16,238 bases of DNA from contig JBGOTP010000073.1 in assembly GCA_041476545.1 (NCBI GenBank), positions 1-16,238 on the forward strand, in the 5' to 3' direction. The notes below the pieces were generated by a model. That model searched no databases. It saw only the letters and a program-made list of their open reading frames with translations, and had not been told where the DNA came from. Below, piece after piece: positions 6,827 to 13,071 of this stretch (within the stretch, counting starts at the first letter, position 1; every line of letters starts with the position of its first letter). A program made the position numbers and the translations under genes. Origin of the DNA: JBGOTP01 sp041476545. GTDB lineage: Bacteria; Acidobacteriota; Vicinamibacteria; Vicinamibacterales; CAVVIG01.

Positions 6827-6916
6827 GTCGAGCCCACAGGGTTCGAGCCCACACGATACTTTAGAGCACGCTGCGGAATCAGGGCTCAGGGTCAAGGACT
6901 GAGGGCCCTTAGCCCT
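6827..6916. repeat. Short repeats between the aminotransferase and RfbD-like genes
   Basis: Two near-identical units with the core TCGAGCCCACA lie about 15 bp apart (6828-6838 and 6843-6853). Further on, AGGGCTCAGGG (6881-6891) and CCCTTAGCCCT (6906-6916) form an 11-bp stem with one mismatch that overlaps the aminotransferase stop region. On the minus strand no T-run follows the stem, so a classic terminator is not supported. Confidence 0.45.
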
Positions 6917-8070
6917 AATTTTGCAACGGAGGCCGAGGCAAACTCGGCAATGGCCCCGACGACGGTCTGTTGCTCGTCGAGGGTCAATTCGCCGTAGATG
7001 GGCAGCGCAAGAGACTCCGCGGCTGCCCGTTCCGCTCGTGGAAAATCGCCGGGGCGATAGCCGAGCTGAGCGAAGCACGTCTGCAGATGGAACGGAACCG
7101 GGTAGTAGATCTCGGTGCCGATACCGCGAGCCTCGAGATGGCGCCGGAGGTCGTCGCGGTTACCGACGCGTACGACAAACTGGTTGAACGTATGGCGGGT
7201 CCCAGCCGGTTCAACCGGCAGTACGACCCGATCGCCAAGGCCGGCGTCGTTGAAGAGCCGCACGTAGCGCTGCGCGTTCAACCGGCGCGCTTCATTCCAG
7301 GCGGGCAGGTGCGGAGCCTTGACGCGGAGGACCGCCGCCTGCAGCGCGTCCATGCGGAAGTTGCCGCCAACCTGATCGTGGTGGTACTTGGGCTCCATCC
7401 CGTGGTTTCTGAGGTGCCGTGCGCGCTTCGCGAGGTCGGCATCATTTGTCGTCAGCAGACCGGCTTCGCCGAAAGCCCCCAGGTTCTTGGTGGGGTAAAA
7501 CGAGAAGCACCCAAACGCCCCGAACCCGCCCACGGCGCGCGACTTGTAGGTCGAACCGATCGCCTGCGCCGCATCCTCGACAATCGGAATACCCCGGCGC
7601 CCGGCTTCAGTCAGGATGGGATCGAGATCCGCGCTCAGGCCGAAGAGGTGCACGGGCAGAATCGCGCGGGTCCGTGGGGTCAGGGCGGCGGCAATCTGTG
7701 AGGGATCGAGGTTGAACGTCACCGGGTCGATGTCGAGCAGGACGGGCCTCGCCCCCAGACGGACGATCGAGCCGGCCGTCGCGAAGAACGAGTACGTGGT
7801 CGTGATGACTTCGTCGCCGGTCTTGATGCCGAGGGTCATGAGGGCCAGCAGGAGCGCATCGGTACCAGAGGACACGGCGATCGCATGCGTCACGCCGAGC
7901 ATCCGCGCCAGTTCGTCCTCGAGCGCGGCGACCTCGGGACCCAGGACGAACTGGTGGCTGTCGCACACACGCGCGATGGCGGCCAGGATCTCTTCGCGCA
8001 GGGGCTGATACTGCGCCTCGAGGTCGAGCAACGGGACTTTCATTGACCGGGGCATTGATACGGCAGTCAT
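6892..8070 (-). CDS. DegT/DnrJ/EryC1/StrS sugar aminotransferase (PLP-dependent)
   Basis: A PLP aminotransferase that would transfer an amino group, usually from glutamate, to a 3- or 4-keto sugar nucleotide. Numbered from the 8070 start: VPLLDLEAQY (12-21), QFVLGPEVAALEDELA (40-55), SSGTDALLLAL (68-78, phosphate cup) and VEDAAQAIG (164-172; Asp166 binds the pyridine nitrogen). FYPTKNLGAFGEAG (191-204) holds the Schiff-base Lys195, and the helix GGNFRMDALQAAVL follows. RHTFNQFVVR and GIGTEIYYPVPFH match WbpE/FdtB-like members. A WbpE role, together with the dehydrogenase at 846-2156, would give a UDP-2,3-diamino uronic acid, but this is inference. Three in-frame ATG starts exist (8070, 8055, 8043); the family usually begins MKVPLLDL, so 8043 is a real alternative. 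The last ten residues are coded by repeat-like DNA. 392 residues is slightly longer than usual. Confidence 0.92.
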   Translation of the reverse strand: MTAVSMPRSMKVPLLDLEAQYQPLREEILAAIARVCDSHQFVLGPEVAALEDELARMLGVTHAIAVSSGTDALLLALMTLGIKTGDEVITTTYSFFATAGSIVRLGARPVLLDIDPVTFNLDPSQIAAALTPRTRAILPVHLFGLSADLDPILTEAGRRGIPIVEDAAQAIGSTYKSRAVGGFGAFGCFSFYPTKNLGAFGEAGLLTTNDADLAKRARHLRNHGMEPKYHHDQVGGNFRMDALQAAVLRVKAPHLPAWNEARRLNAQRYVRLFNDAGLGDRVVLPVEPAGTRHTFNQFVVRVGNRDDLRRHLEARGIGTEIYYPVPFHLQTCFAQLGYRPGDFPRAERAAAESLALPIYGELTLDEQQTVVGAIAEFASASVAKLGLRALSP

Positions 8071-8517
8071 TCTACCGCCTGACTGCCGTAGCCGCCGTAG
8101 GCCCGAGCTTCAGGTACCGGGTCAGTTTCCCGGGCGGGGAAGTTGCTGCCGCCGGACGGGACGACTCAGGGCCTCGCCGCCACGAATGACGCGCGGAAAA
8201 ATGCGTGCACCGGCCTGGGCTGACGATCGCCGCGTCGATGCAGCCCATATCGATGGCCAGTGTTCGGAACAAGCGACGTCGGTGTACTTCGATCGGTGGG
8301 GTGACTCTCGACGATCGCCGCGGCCCGCACGCCTCTCGCACGCATTTTACCGGCACCGGATCGCGCGCATTCGACGCGGCGGGGCCCCGAGTCGTCCCGT
8401 CCGTCGGCGCGTCCGCGTCCATCCGGGGCGACTCGGCGCCACCCCACGAATGGGCGACGACCGCCCGGCGGCGGGGCCGGTGGCGCACGCGAACCCGTGT
8501 GAGCGACGCGTCTACGA
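8071..8517. other. Gene-less intergenic stretch upstream of the aminotransferase
   Basis: About 450 bp without a credible gene. Open frames exist on both strands but are arginine-, alanine- and proline-rich, overlap each other and resemble no family. No tRNA cloverleaf, tmRNA or clear promoter pair was found. It should contain the promoter for the aminotransferase-reductase transcript. Confidence 0.45.
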
Positions 8518-8773
8518 GCCCGTCGAGGTCCCTCGCCGCAGCCAACCGTCGGAGGCTGGCCGTCGCCATCGCACGACAACACGGCCGAAGCCTCCCACGG
8601 CGGCGGTCACCGTCGAACGCGCGACGATCGCTGGGACTATCCGGATGCCATCCCGCGAATATGACGGTCCCTCGAGTTACACGTTGACCGTCGCGAGATC
8701 GGAAGGGTACGAGGCGCAGGACGTGGTGTCCGGCCAGCCGACCGGTTGGCCGCGGTGAGGGATCTCGGCGGGC
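8518..8773. repeat. MITE-like element, copy B (256 bp), inverted relative to copy A
   Basis: The left end reads GCCCGTCGAGGTCCCTCG and continues to CAGCCAACCGTCGG. The complement of the right end reads GCCCGCCGAGATCCCTCA, then CCGCGGCCAACCGGTCGG. The interior shares with copy A long words such as ATCGCACGACA, CGCGCGACGAT, CGTTGACCG and GTGTCCGGCC in the same order and spacing. Copy A is in the opposite orientation. No coding frame is conserved between the two. Confidence 0.72.
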
Positions 8774-8816
8774 GACAAGGACCCGCGTTCAAACTGACCA
8801 GTTACTTGAGCGAGCA

Positions 8817-9293
8817 CTATCTGTGCGACTTGATGGCGGCGCGCGTCTCACGGTCGGTTTCGCGTTTCTTGATGGTCTCGCGCTTGTCGTACTCTTTTTT
8901 CCCCTTGGCGAGGCTGACCGCCACCTTGACCCGGCCGTGCTTGAAGTACATCCGCACCGGCACGAGGGTCATTCCCTTCTCCTCGATCTTGCCAACGAGC
9001 TTGCGGATTTCCTCGCGGTGCAGCAGCAGTTTCCGCCGGCGCAACGGCTCGTGCTCCGCGTATCCGCGATGACTGTACGGGCTGATGTTCACGTTGTAGA
9101 GGTACGCCTCCCCACCATCGAGACGCGCGAAGCTGTCGCGGAGGTTGACCCGGCCTTCGCGGATCGCCTTCACCTCGGTGCCGAGCAGCACGATGCCCGC
9201 CTCGAACGTCTCGAGGAGGTGGTAATCGTGATACGCCTTGCGATTCTCCGCGATGCTGGATTTCGCCAGCTCGCGCTCGGTTTTCTCTTCCAT
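8817..9293 (-). CDS. smpB: SsrA-binding protein SmpB
   Basis: A 158-residue small basic protein that binds tmRNA and delivers it to stalled ribosomes for trans-translation. It shows the family blocks in order: IAENRKAYHDYHLLETFEAG (15-34), GTEVKAIREGRVNLRDSFA, NISPYSHRGYAEHEPLRRRK and LLLHREEIRKL. MTLVPVRMYFKHGRVKV and LAKGKKEYDKRETIKKR follow. The lysine/arginine-rich tail is the part that becomes helical in the decoding centre. Length is normal. It is the last gene of the minus-strand run after pdxA, 44 bp apart, with a repeat arm between. No good Shine-Dalgarno precedes the ATG. A tmRNA gene was looked for nearby and not found. Confidence 0.97.
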   Translation of the reverse strand: MEEKTERELAKSSIAENRKAYHDYHLLETFEAGIVLLGTEVKAIREGRVNLRDSFARLDGGEAYLYNVNISPYSHRGYAEHEPLRRRKLLLHREEIRKLVGKIEEKGMTLVPVRMYFKHGRVKVAVSLAKGKKEYDKRETIKKRETDRETRAAIKSHR

Positions 9294-9307
9294 GGCATCA
9301 CGACGTC

Positions 9308-9337
9308 AAACGCAGAGACCGCGGAGATCGCAGAGGA
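9308..9337. repeat. Solo copy of the outer arm of the 4685-4896 palindromic element
   Basis: This 30-bp stretch between pdxA and smpB (AAACGCAGAGACCGCGGAG then ATCGCAGAGGA) matches the complement of 4863-4892 at about 23 of 30 positions. It directly abuts the pdxA stop codon. Confidence 0.5.
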
Positions 9338-10219
9338 TCATTGTACGTGTGTGTGTGCCAGGCGCGCGGCCAGACACACGGCGGCCACCATGCTGCCCGG
9401 ATCCGCGACGCCCCGCCCGGCAATATCGAACGCCGTGCCGTGGTCGACGGACGTGCGGACGATCGGCAGACCGAGGGTGACGTTGACCGCCTCGCCGAAC
9501 GCGGCCATCTTCACCGGAATCAACCCCTGATCGTGATAGCACGCCACGACCACGTCGAACGCGCCGCGCATGGCGCGCACAAAAAGCGTGTCCGCGGGAA
9601 ACGGTCCCGAGACATCAATGCGTCGCTCGCGACAGGCGGCGATGGCGGGCTCCATCACCTTCTGCTCTTCGTGCCCGAACAACCCATGCTCTCCGGCATG
9701 CGGGTTGAGCCCGGCCACGGCAATTCGTGGCGCGGGAATCCCGAACCTCGGCATCTCGCGCGCCGTGAGCGCGATCGTGAATTCGAGCAGGCGCCGCGTC
9801 AGCGCCTTCGGCACATCCGCCAGCGGCACGTGCACCGTCGCAAGCACGACGCGAAGCGCCTCCGAGTGAAACATCATCGCCACGTCCTTGGTGCCCGTCA
9901 GGTGCGCCAGAAGGTCGGTGTGACCGGCCCATCGCACGCCGGCCAGGCGGAACGCTTCCTTGTTGATCGGCGCCGTCGCGATGGCGTCCACCGCGCCGTG
10001 CTGCGCGTCGCCAACGGCCCGTACGATCACATCGTACGCGGCGCGCCCCGCCTCAGCGCTCAGCACGCCTGGAACAAACCGCTCTCCGGCGGCGGGCGCG
10101 TAGAGCAGGGGATTGCAACACTCGAGCACGCGCGGATCGGCTGCCGCCTTGGCGGCGACCTCCGGTCCGATGCCGGACGGATCGCCGACGGTGATCGCAA
10201 TACGTGGTTTCCTGGACAT
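9338..10219 (-). CDS. pdxA: 4-hydroxythreonine-4-phosphate dehydrogenase PdxA
   Basis: It oxidises 4-phosphohydroxy-L-threonine with NAD+ in the DXP-dependent pathway to pyridoxal phosphate. Sequence blocks: RIAITVGDPSGIGPEVAAKA (6-25), DAIATAPINKEAF (78-90), GHTDLLAHLTGT (99-110), VHVPLADVPKAL, NPHAGEHGLFG (172-182), CYHDQGLIPVK (227-237) and TSVDHGTAFDIAG. The divalent-metal ligands correspond to His130, His174 and His229, with the same spacing as in E. coli PdxA. At 293 residues it is about 35 shorter than the E. coli protein; the loss is between the first strand and the DAIATAP block (residues 37-62). It starts immediately after the ricT stop codon (TAG then ATG), so it is translationally linked to ricT. 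The start is well supported by GDPSGIGPE beginning at residue 12. Confidence 0.95.
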   Translation of the reverse strand: MSRKPRIAITVGDPSGIGPEVAAKAAADPRVLECCNPLLYAPAAGERFVPGVLSAEAGRAAYDVIVRAVGDAQHGAVDAIATAPINKEAFRLAGVRWAGHTDLLAHLTGTKDVAMMFHSEALRVVLATVHVPLADVPKALTRRLLEFTIALTAREMPRFGIPAPRIAVAGLNPHAGEHGLFGHEEQKVMEPAIAACRERRIDVSGPFPADTLFVRAMRGAFDVVVACYHDQGLIPVKMAAFGEAVNVTLGLPIVRTSVDHGTAFDIAGRGVADPGSMVAAVCLAARLAHTHVQ

Positions 10220-11020
10220 CTACGAGTGGCACGAGCCGCAGCCGCCAGAAGCGCAGCTGCTGGAACCGCAGCCCCCGCTACCGCACCCGCTGGGATTGTC
10301 GCATCCGCCCTCGCTGCCGCAGCCGCCGTGCACCTGGCCCTTGGCGTTCGGCAGTTCGTAGCGCAGACAGCATTTCAAGCGCCCGCACAGGCCCGACAGC
10401 TTCGACGGATTGAGGCTCAGGTCCTGCTGCTTGGCCATCTTGATGGACACCGGCTCGAACGACGTGAGGAAGGTCGTGCAGCACAACGGCCGGCCGCAGC
10501 TGCCGTAGCCGCCGATCGCCTTCGCTTCGTCGCGGACACCAATCTGACGCATCTCGATTCGCGTCCGGAACTCCAACGCGAGTTCGCGTACGAGCTCGCG
10601 GAAATCGACCCGCCCTTCGGCGGTGAAATAGAACAGGAGACGCGATCCGTCGAACGACAGCTCGACGCGGGCCAGTTTCATCGCGAGGCCCCGCTCTCGA
10701 ATCTTCAGCAACGCGATCCGATGGGCCTCCTTTTCCCGCAGCTGCTGCTTCAGCCTCGTCACGACATCGTCGTGCGTGGCCACCCGGACGACCCGATTTG
10801 GAGAATCCGCCGCCACGGGCTTGCGGTCCGCGAGCTGCGGAATCAGTGGCACCACCCGGCCCACCGCTGTGCCACCGTCGGTCTGCACGACCACCGATTC
10901 GCCGACTCGGGGCGTCCGGCCGGACGGCAGACCGGGAACGGCAAACGGCTGCGCCCGCCCGACCGGCGTCAGCTTGACCGACACGAGCCGCACCGGCTCG
11001 GAAATGTCCATAGAGTCCAT
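10220..11020 (-). CDS. ricT: PSP1/YaaT-family protein RicT with a cysteine-rich C-terminal tail
   Basis: A 266-residue PSP1-domain protein. In Bacillus subtilis, RicT with RicA and RicF forms an Fe-S complex that stimulates RNase Y-dependent mRNA processing. Family blocks seen: VGESVVVQTDGGTAVGRVV (39-57), KLARVELSFDGSRLLFYFTA (115-134), VDFRELVRELALEFRTRIEM (138-157), IGVRDEAKAIGGYGSCGRPL then CC, and LCGRLKCCLRYE. Cys175, 180, 181, 212, 217 and 218 are the conserved cysteines. The tail from 230 is glycine, serine and cysteine only, with little else: Cys234, 240, 246, 251, 256, 261 and 264. The gene follows holB, an arrangement also known in Firmicutes. An alternative start at 11011 (second Met-Asp) is possible; no strong Shine-Dalgarno distinguishes them. 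ricA and ricF are not in the window. Confidence 0.9.
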   Translation of the reverse strand: MDSMDISEPVRLVSVKLTPVGRAQPFAVPGLPSGRTPRVGESVVVQTDGGTAVGRVVPLIPQLADRKPVAADSPNRVVRVATHDDVVTRLKQQLREKEAHRIALLKIRERGLAMKLARVELSFDGSRLLFYFTAEGRVDFRELVRELALEFRTRIEMRQIGVRDEAKAIGGYGSCGRPLCCTTFLTSFEPVSIKMAKQQDLSLNPSKLSGLCGRLKCCLRYELPNAKGQVHGGCGSEGGCDNPSGCGSGGCGSSSCASGGCGSCHS

Positions 11021-11073
11021 TGTAGGGCCGGATGGAGCTAGGAGCCTGTCCGCCTAAAGTCGGACGCCACATT

Positions 11074-11117
11074 TGATGTGGGATCCGGCTTCAGCTGATG
11101 TGGGATCCGGCTTCAGC
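11074..11117. repeat. Two tandem 22-bp repeats between holB and ricT
   Basis: Positions 11074-11095 and 11096-11117 are identical 22-base units containing TGTGGGATCCGGCTTCAGC. The first is preceded by CGCCACATT, which pairs with the unit start (ACAT/ATGT), and the second ends in CCGGCTTCAGCCGG, a small hairpin. A related CCTAAAGTCGGAC word lies just left. It would be transcribed in the holB-ricT message. Confidence 0.65.
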
Positions 11118-11126
11118 CGGATTGGC

Positions 11127-12179
11127 CTAGAGATTGAGCGTGAGCCAGTCCGCGACGATCTTGACGCCCGCGTTGCGATCAAGAGCCGCCAGCGCGCGAT
11201 CGACCGCCGCGAAGGCTCGGACACCGCGGTCGCCCCGAAACGCCGAGAGCCGCTCCAGGGCCGGCCTGACGTCGGGATTGGCCAGCACATATCCGCTCGC
11301 GCCCGTGCCGAGCACTTCGACGTCGCGAAGCAGCGACGCCATGGCCCGAAGGTGCACGGCGAGCTGTTCGCGGTCGCTCGCTCCGCCCTTGCCTGTCTTC
11401 GCGAGCAATGCCTTGGCGGAGTCCAGATTCCCGACACTCCCGGCGCCGCGACGGTCAGCGCCCGACGCCGCATGCGCCAGGACGCGCACGGCCGCATCGC
11501 GCGCCTCGACAAAATCGGCCGCGCTCGCCTGGAGCGCACGGCCGATGCTCCCCTCGGCGGTCGCCGCCACGGCGCGCGCCTCCACCTCAGTCCAGCCACG
11601 CATCACGAGCCCCGCCGCCACTTCGTCCGCACCAAGCGGCCGAAACTGCAGCCGCGGACAACGCGATCGCACGGTGGCCAGCAGCAGGTCTGGAAGGGAC
11701 GTCACCAGCAGGAAGACGGACGACGACGGCGGCTCTTCGAGCGTTTTCAGCAGGGCATTCTGCGCCGGAGCCACGAGGGCGTCAGCTTCGTCGATGATCA
11801 CGACGCGACGGCGTCCTTCGAAGGGCCGATACCCCGCCCGCTCGACGATGTCGCGAACCTGATCGATCTTGATCGATCCGCTGTCGCCCGGCTCGACGAT
11901 GAGCACGTCGGCGTGGACGCCGCGGGCGATGCGCGTGCACGCCGCGCAGGTGCCGCACGCGTCTCCTCTTAAGGGGTCGGATTGACCGACTTCTTTAAAG
12001 GGGCCAGATTGACTGGCCCCGGTGCAGTTCAGTGCCTGTGCGGTCGCGACTGCGACCAGTCGTTTCCCGACACCCGACGGCCCGGCGAGAATCAGACTGG
12101 GAGGCAGCGTTCCGCGTTGGATAGAGCGCGACAGCAGGGCGACGAGCCGACGATGGCCGATGATGTCTCGAAAAGGCAT
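11127..12179 (-). CDS. holB: DNA polymerase III delta prime subunit (clamp loader)
   Basis: A 350-residue AAA+ protein of the sliding-clamp loader. The N-terminus is MPFRDIIGHRRLVALL; the P-loop is GPSGVGK (33-39). The zinc module is formed by Cys52, Cys75, Cys78 and Cys81 (NC ... CGTCAAC). Walker B is VVIIDEADAL (126-135), followed by AQNALLKTLEEPP and sensor-1 LLVTS. The SRC motif (172-174) is the conserved arginine used in ATP hydrolysis at the next subunit, and the C-terminal collar domain follows. Between Cys52 and Cys75 there are 22 residues instead of the eight found in E. coli delta prime (Cys50-Cys59); the excess GASQSGPFKEVGQSDPL is coded by a palindromic repeat (11967-12020). The frame is intact, so the protein is probably functional. 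It is divergent from the mntA gene and leads the holB-ricT-pdxA-smpB run. Confidence 0.95.
   Translation of the reverse strand: MPFRDIIGHRRLVALLSRSIQRGTLPPSLILAGPSGVGKRLVAVATAQALNCTGASQSGPFKEVGQSDPLRGDACGTCAACTRIARGVHADVLIVEPGDSGSIKIDQVRDIVERAGYRPFEGRRRVVIIDEADALVAPAQNALLKTLEEPPSSSVFLLVTSLPDLLLATVRSRCPRLQFRPLGADEVAAGLVMRGWTEVEARAVAATAEGSIGRALQASAADFVEARDAAVRVLAHAASGADRRGAGSVGNLDSAKALLAKTGKGGASDREQLAVHLRAMASLLRDVEVLGTGASGYVLANPDVRPALERLSAFRGDRGVRAFAAVDRALAALDRNAGVKIVADWLTLNL
11967..12020. repeat. Palindromic repeat inserted in frame inside holB
   Basis: Two adjacent hairpins share the loop ATTGA (TCAAT on the coding strand): 11976-11990 with 5-bp arms GTCGG/CCGAC, and 12000-12020 with 8-bp arms GGGGCCAG/CTGGCCCC. 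Each is preceded by a TTAAGGGG or TTTAAAGGGG word, so the insert is a tandem pair of diverged ~26-bp units. It adds about 18 codons without shifting the frame. Confidence 0.75.
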
Positions 12180-12251
12180 CGATCGGGGCGGATCGTATCA
12201 GAAACTGCACCTGGCATTGCCGGCGCAAGTGCCGTTCAGCGTCGCGGTCGC

Positions 12252-12257
12252 TATAAT
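12252..12257 (+). promoter_or_regulatory. TATAAT -10 element for a leaderless mntA transcript
   Basis: A perfect TATAAT ends seven bases before the A of the mntA ATG. With the usual spacing, transcription would start at that A, so the message would lack a leader. No ribosome-binding site is visible before the ATG, which agrees. No good -35 is seen at 16-18 bp. Confidence 0.6.
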
Positions 12258-12263
12258 CGACTT

Positions 12264-12659
12264 ATGGATCCGGATCGACTTGCGGCAATCGCGCGCAAGC
12301 ACCACATCGTCCTGCTGCTTCAGTTCGGATCGACCGTCACCGGCCGTACGCACGCCGCGAGCGACGTGGACCTCGACGTCCTCGTGAAGGAGCGGCCTCG
12401 GTCTTTGGAAGTCTATTCCGAGATCATCGCCGACCTTCAGTCGCTGATTCCGGATCGCGAAGTGGACGTGGCGCTCATCAATGGCGCCGACCCGCTCTTC
12501 CTCAAGAACATCGCCGAGCAGTGCCGGTTGCTGTATGGATCGACGCGTGCGTTGCAGGAGCTCAGGATCTACGCGTTCAAGCGGTACCAGGACCACCGCC
12601 GGTTCCTGGCGATGGAGCGCACGTACGTAACCAGAACGATGCTGGCGCTCGCGCGATGA
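12264..12659 (+). CDS. mntA: MntA-type nucleotidyltransferase antitoxin (MNT domain)
   Basis: A 131-residue minimal nucleotidyltransferase. The active-site motif GSx10DxD is complete: Gly22-Ser23 in LLLQFGSTVTGRTH, then Asp34 and Asp36 in ASDVDLDVLV. The third acidic residue is Asp68 in REVDVALI. Known MntA proteins neutralise the HepT RNase toxin by adding AMP to a tyrosine of its RX4HXY motif. The C-terminal part after residue 95 (RIYAFKRYQDHRRFL) is a basic helix typical of the family. The start at 12264 follows a TATAAT at the distance expected of a leaderless transcript. The stop overlaps the hepT start by four bases (ATGA), the normal coupling for this pair. The antitoxin looks intact although its toxin partner is broken. 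A fresh holding role without HepT is unknown. Confidence 0.88.
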   Translation: MDPDRLAAIARKHHIVLLLQFGSTVTGRTHAASDVDLDVLVKERPRSLEVYSEIIADLQSLIPDREVDVALINGADPLFLKNIAEQCRLLYGSTRALQELRIYAFKRYQDHRRFLAMERTYVTRTMLALAR

Positions 12660-12990
12660 CAGTTGACCGCGAGCTCGTGACGCGCAAGCTCCTCCTCATC
12701 AGCCATGATCTGGAGACGCTCGCACCCTTCGCGACGAAGCCGATAGCGAAGGCGGCCAGCCGCCGCCGTCCGACTACCACGCGTCCTTTGCGAAACTGGC
12801 GGAGCTCACGATCGTCGACCCCGACTTCGCGCGCCGCATCGCGCGCAGTGCCGGCCTGCGGAACCGTCTCGTGCACGAGTACGAGGAGATCGACCCGCGC
12901 ACGCTGTTCGGGGCGCTGCAGGTCGCCAGGGACGACATCGTCACCTACGTCCAGAGCGTGGAGGCATGCCTCGACCGCAACTCCGTGTGA
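12656..12990 (+). pseudogene. hepT: Broken hepT toxin gene (internal deletion and frameshift)
   Basis: The start overlaps mntA (ATGA). The first frame reads MTVDRELVTRKLLLISHDLE then TLAPFATKP, a normal HepT first helix, up to about 12742. From about 12748 the similarity resumes in another frame: EGGQPPPSDYHASFAKLAEL, then AGLRNRLVHEYEEIDPRTLF, ending DRNSV before a TGA at 12988. The RX4HXY RNase motif (RNRLVHEY, 12859-12882) is intact in the second frame. Compared with a typical HepT of about 140 residues, some 40 residues of the middle helix (the segment with the VER or AERYL motif) are missing. The original frame runs on as arginine-rich nonsense. HepT (HEPN-fold RNase) is thus inactivated unless programmed frameshifting occurs, which nothing here suggests. 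Confidence 0.8.
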
Positions 12991-13071
12991 GAGCACACGC
13001 GCCGACGCAATTCCTACTGTCGCCGTCACGGAGGGCTACCCTTCGGCCCGCACCCGATCTTGCACATGCTC

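Noticed and set aside
8186..8758. 190-codon open frame upstream of smpB
   Set aside because: Overlapping frames of similar quality exist on both strands, it runs into the repeat element, and neither frame is conserved in repeat copy A.
8071..8816. Possible tmRNA or tRNA gene next to smpB
   Set aside because: No T-loop, CCA-proximal stem or tmRNA tag-like segment was found on either strand.
9341..11041. 566-codon plus-strand open frame opposite pdxA and ricT
   Set aside because: It spans two well-identified minus-strand genes and their junction, and its translation is low-complexity His/Arg/Ala without domains.
11967..12020. CRISPR-like repeat in holB
   Set aside because: Only two adjacent diverged units with no spacers and no cas genes; it is a palindromic insertion in a coding frame.
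12211..12233. Operator palindrome upstream of mntA (GGCATTGC...GCAAGTGCC)
   Set aside because: The dyad is imperfect, only 4-bp arms pair cleanly, which is common by chance in GC-rich DNA.
12991..13071. Terminator between the hepT remnant and the kinase gene
   Set aside because: No stable stem followed by a T-run is present on either strand.
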